Assembly: GCA_951640165.1 (NCBI GenBank)
Contig: OX621241.1
Coordinates: forward strand, 16,001,001-16,065,000
Reading direction: 5' to 3'
DNA length: 64,000 nucleotides
Source: Pseudoips prasinana
Taxonomy: Eukaryota; Arthropoda; Insecta; Lepidoptera; Nolidae
Numbering within the stretch: the stretch's first letter is position 1; each line of letters starts with the position of its first letter. Under the pieces are notes generated by a model, which saw nothing but the letters and a program-made list of their open reading frames with translations, did no database searches and was not told where the DNA came from. Positions 62,991-64,000 of this stretch are shown piece after piece. Both the position numbers and the translations under genes were made by a program.

Positions 62991-63369
62991 GATAGATAGA
63001 TAGATAGATAGATAACACTTTATTGTACCAAATCAGAACATACATTGAAACATATGTAAGTTAACTTATATTATGAGGTACAAACGGCGGTCTTATCGCT
63101 AATATTGCAATCTCTTCCAGACAACCGATTGGATGAACCAAAGCAATGCAGGGAGACAAAGTGGTAGTTGGCAGTGCATCGACTTATATTAATTTACATA
63201 TATATGTACCTATGTACGAATATTTATATATAAACATATAATATATACATATATATAAATATATATATAAATATATACATACTTTTTAATATACTATAAT
63301 AAATATTAATACTAACTATGAAGACTAAGGAAGTTTTTGAGGAAGGTGGAAGATCGCAAGCTGAGAGAA
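62991..63369 (-). repeat. LINE 3' UTR ending in (TATC)6, minus strand
   Basis: Plus-strand (GATA)6 at 62991-63014 is the tandem tail of the minus-strand element. Inside it lie GGTACAATAAAGTGTTATC and, at 63078-63128, GGTTGTCTGGAAGAGATTGC, AATATTAGCGATAAGACCGC and CGTTTGTACC. 63225-63290 is an (AT)-rich run within the UTR. It follows directly on the ORF2 stop at 63370. Confidence 0.85.
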
Positions 63370-63999
63370 TTACAGTGATAAATAATGATTCTTTAAAAGT
63401 GTTTTAAAAGATGTCAAAGTTTGTGCGCGTCTGATATGCAGAGGGAGTGAATTCCACAATCGAGCAGCCTGTACAGTGAATGATTTGTCCAAGAAATTAG
63501 TGGAATGTGTGGGCAACTGGAGTTCTAGATTCTCTGATGATCTCAAGGACCTGAAATGTGTATCACATAGGAATTCAAACCTAACTTTCAGGTAAGAGGG
63601 AGCCGTGGGATTAAATAAAATACTGTAAAGAAGAGAGAGTATATGAGTATTTCGGCGAAGGCGAATGGGTAACCACTCGAGTTTTCTACGAAATTCGGAA
63701 ACGTGATCATATTTGCGGAGCCCAAATATGAACCTTATGCAGAAGTTTTGAAGCCGCTCGAGTTTATCTAGTTTGTCCTCCGTAAGGTCAAGATAGCTGG
63801 CGTCAGCATAGTCAAGGATTGGAAGAAGGAGGGATTGTGCTAGTGCAATTTTAGTGGCAGTTGGGAGAAAATTACGTAACCTCCTTAATGATCCGGCTGC
63901 AGCATATAGTTTACGACTGGTCTGTTCTATTTGAGGACCCCAAGACAGTGTTTGATCAAAGTATACCCCCAAGTTTTTAACCCTATCACTGAATGGTAT
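63370..63999 (-). CDS. LINE ORF2 C-terminal part, runs off the window
   Basis: The last 200-odd residues of a reverse transcriptase ORF2 on the minus strand; the frame stays open to the window edge (IPFSDRVKNLGVYFDQ before the segment), so the true start is outside. Blocks: LPTATKIALAQSLLLPILDY, ADASYLDLTEDKLDKLERLQ, NFCIRFIFGLRKYDHVSEFR, LEWLPIRLRRNTHILSLLYS and, near the end, DKSFTVQAARLWNSLPLHIR. These align without gaps of note to residues about 780-980 of the ORF2 at 32132-35077 (for example KLERLQNLCIRFIFNLRKYD), so it is the same clade but a distinct family. The region corresponds to the thumb and C-terminal domain; the YADD active site would be about 80 residues beyond the edge. No stop or shift in the visible part. 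Possibly an intact element. Confidence 0.9.
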   Translation of the reverse strand: MPFSDRVKNLGVYFDQTLSWGPQIEQTSRKLYAAAGSLRRLRNFLPTATKIALAQSLLLPILDYADASYLDLTEDKLDKLERLQNFCIRFIFGLRKYDHVSEFRRKLEWLPIRLRRNTHILSLLYSILFNPTAPSYLKVRFEFLCDTHFRSLRSSENLELQLPTHSTNFLDKSFTVQAARLWNSLPLHIRRAQTLTSFKTLLKNHYLSL

Positions 64000-64000
64000 T

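Noticed and set aside
63225..63290. (AT)-rich run as an origin or promoter
   Set aside because: Lies within the 3' UTR of a minus-strand LINE and is better explained as microsatellite expansion.
1..64000. CRISPR arrays, operons, rRNA genes
   Set aside because: No regularly spaced short repeats with unique spacers, no Shine-Dalgarno-led gene clusters and no rRNA signatures; all evidence points to a eukaryotic genome.

Overview
The window looks like a piece of an AT-rich insect genome, most likely a moth or butterfly. The base for that call is the repeat content: short Helitron-like elements that start near TCTATA and end in a GC-rich run followed by CTAG, several tRNA-headed SINEs with tails I associate with Lepidoptera, mariner and RTE/Jockey-type retroelement debris, and simple (TATG)n or (GATA)n tails. 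No prokaryotic feature (operon, RBS, CRISPR, rRNA) is present. No host protein-coding exon could be identified; the DNA reads as intergenic or long-intron sequence filled by transposable elements of many ages. Family names were assigned by recognition of motifs, not by a search, and element edges are to within a few bases only where terminal motifs are visible.

Layout. 1-10.4 kb: relic RTE and Jockey reverse transcriptase tails, two copies of a 135-bp MITE, two Helitrons (6.25-6.57 and 7.12-8.64 kb), and a ~250-bp sequence present in three diverged copies. 10.6-12.1 kb: a terminal-inverted-repeat element carrying the broken gene of an unclassified zinc-knuckle protein. 12.3-19.8 kb: Helitron derivatives, SINEs and a third MITE. 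20.1-21.4 kb: a mariner with an uninterrupted transposase and a TA target duplication. 21.7-29.0 kb: SINEs and LINE tails. 29.0-29.9 kb: a minus-strand Helitron with a fossil helicase end. 30.0-35.6 kb: a fossil hAT transposase gene split by a non-LTR retrotransposon whose two ORFs (274 aa as called, and 981 aa) are still open. 36-57 kb: LINE tails, a minisatellite, long hairpins and palindromes, three copies of a fold-back element, SINEs, a possible 5S-like SINE, a GC-rich block and a G-run array. 56.9-57.6 kb: a 249-bp tandem duplication with a MITE in one unit. 57.7-59.7 kb: a 2-kb rearranged Helitron with fossil helicase pieces. 60.5-60.9 kb: a CpG-rich patch with a splice-donor-like site, the only hint of a host promoter or first exon. 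63.0-64.0 kb: the 3' end of a second retrotransposon of the same clade as the one at 30-35 kb, running off the edge.

The parts interact as parasites and hosts of one another: the LINE sits in the hAT fossil, the MITE sits in the tandem duplication (whose other unit preserves the empty site), short Helitrons carry the same ends as the coding Helitron, and several LINE tails share one 3' motif. Only the mariner transposase and the LINE ORFs look capable of making full-length protein.
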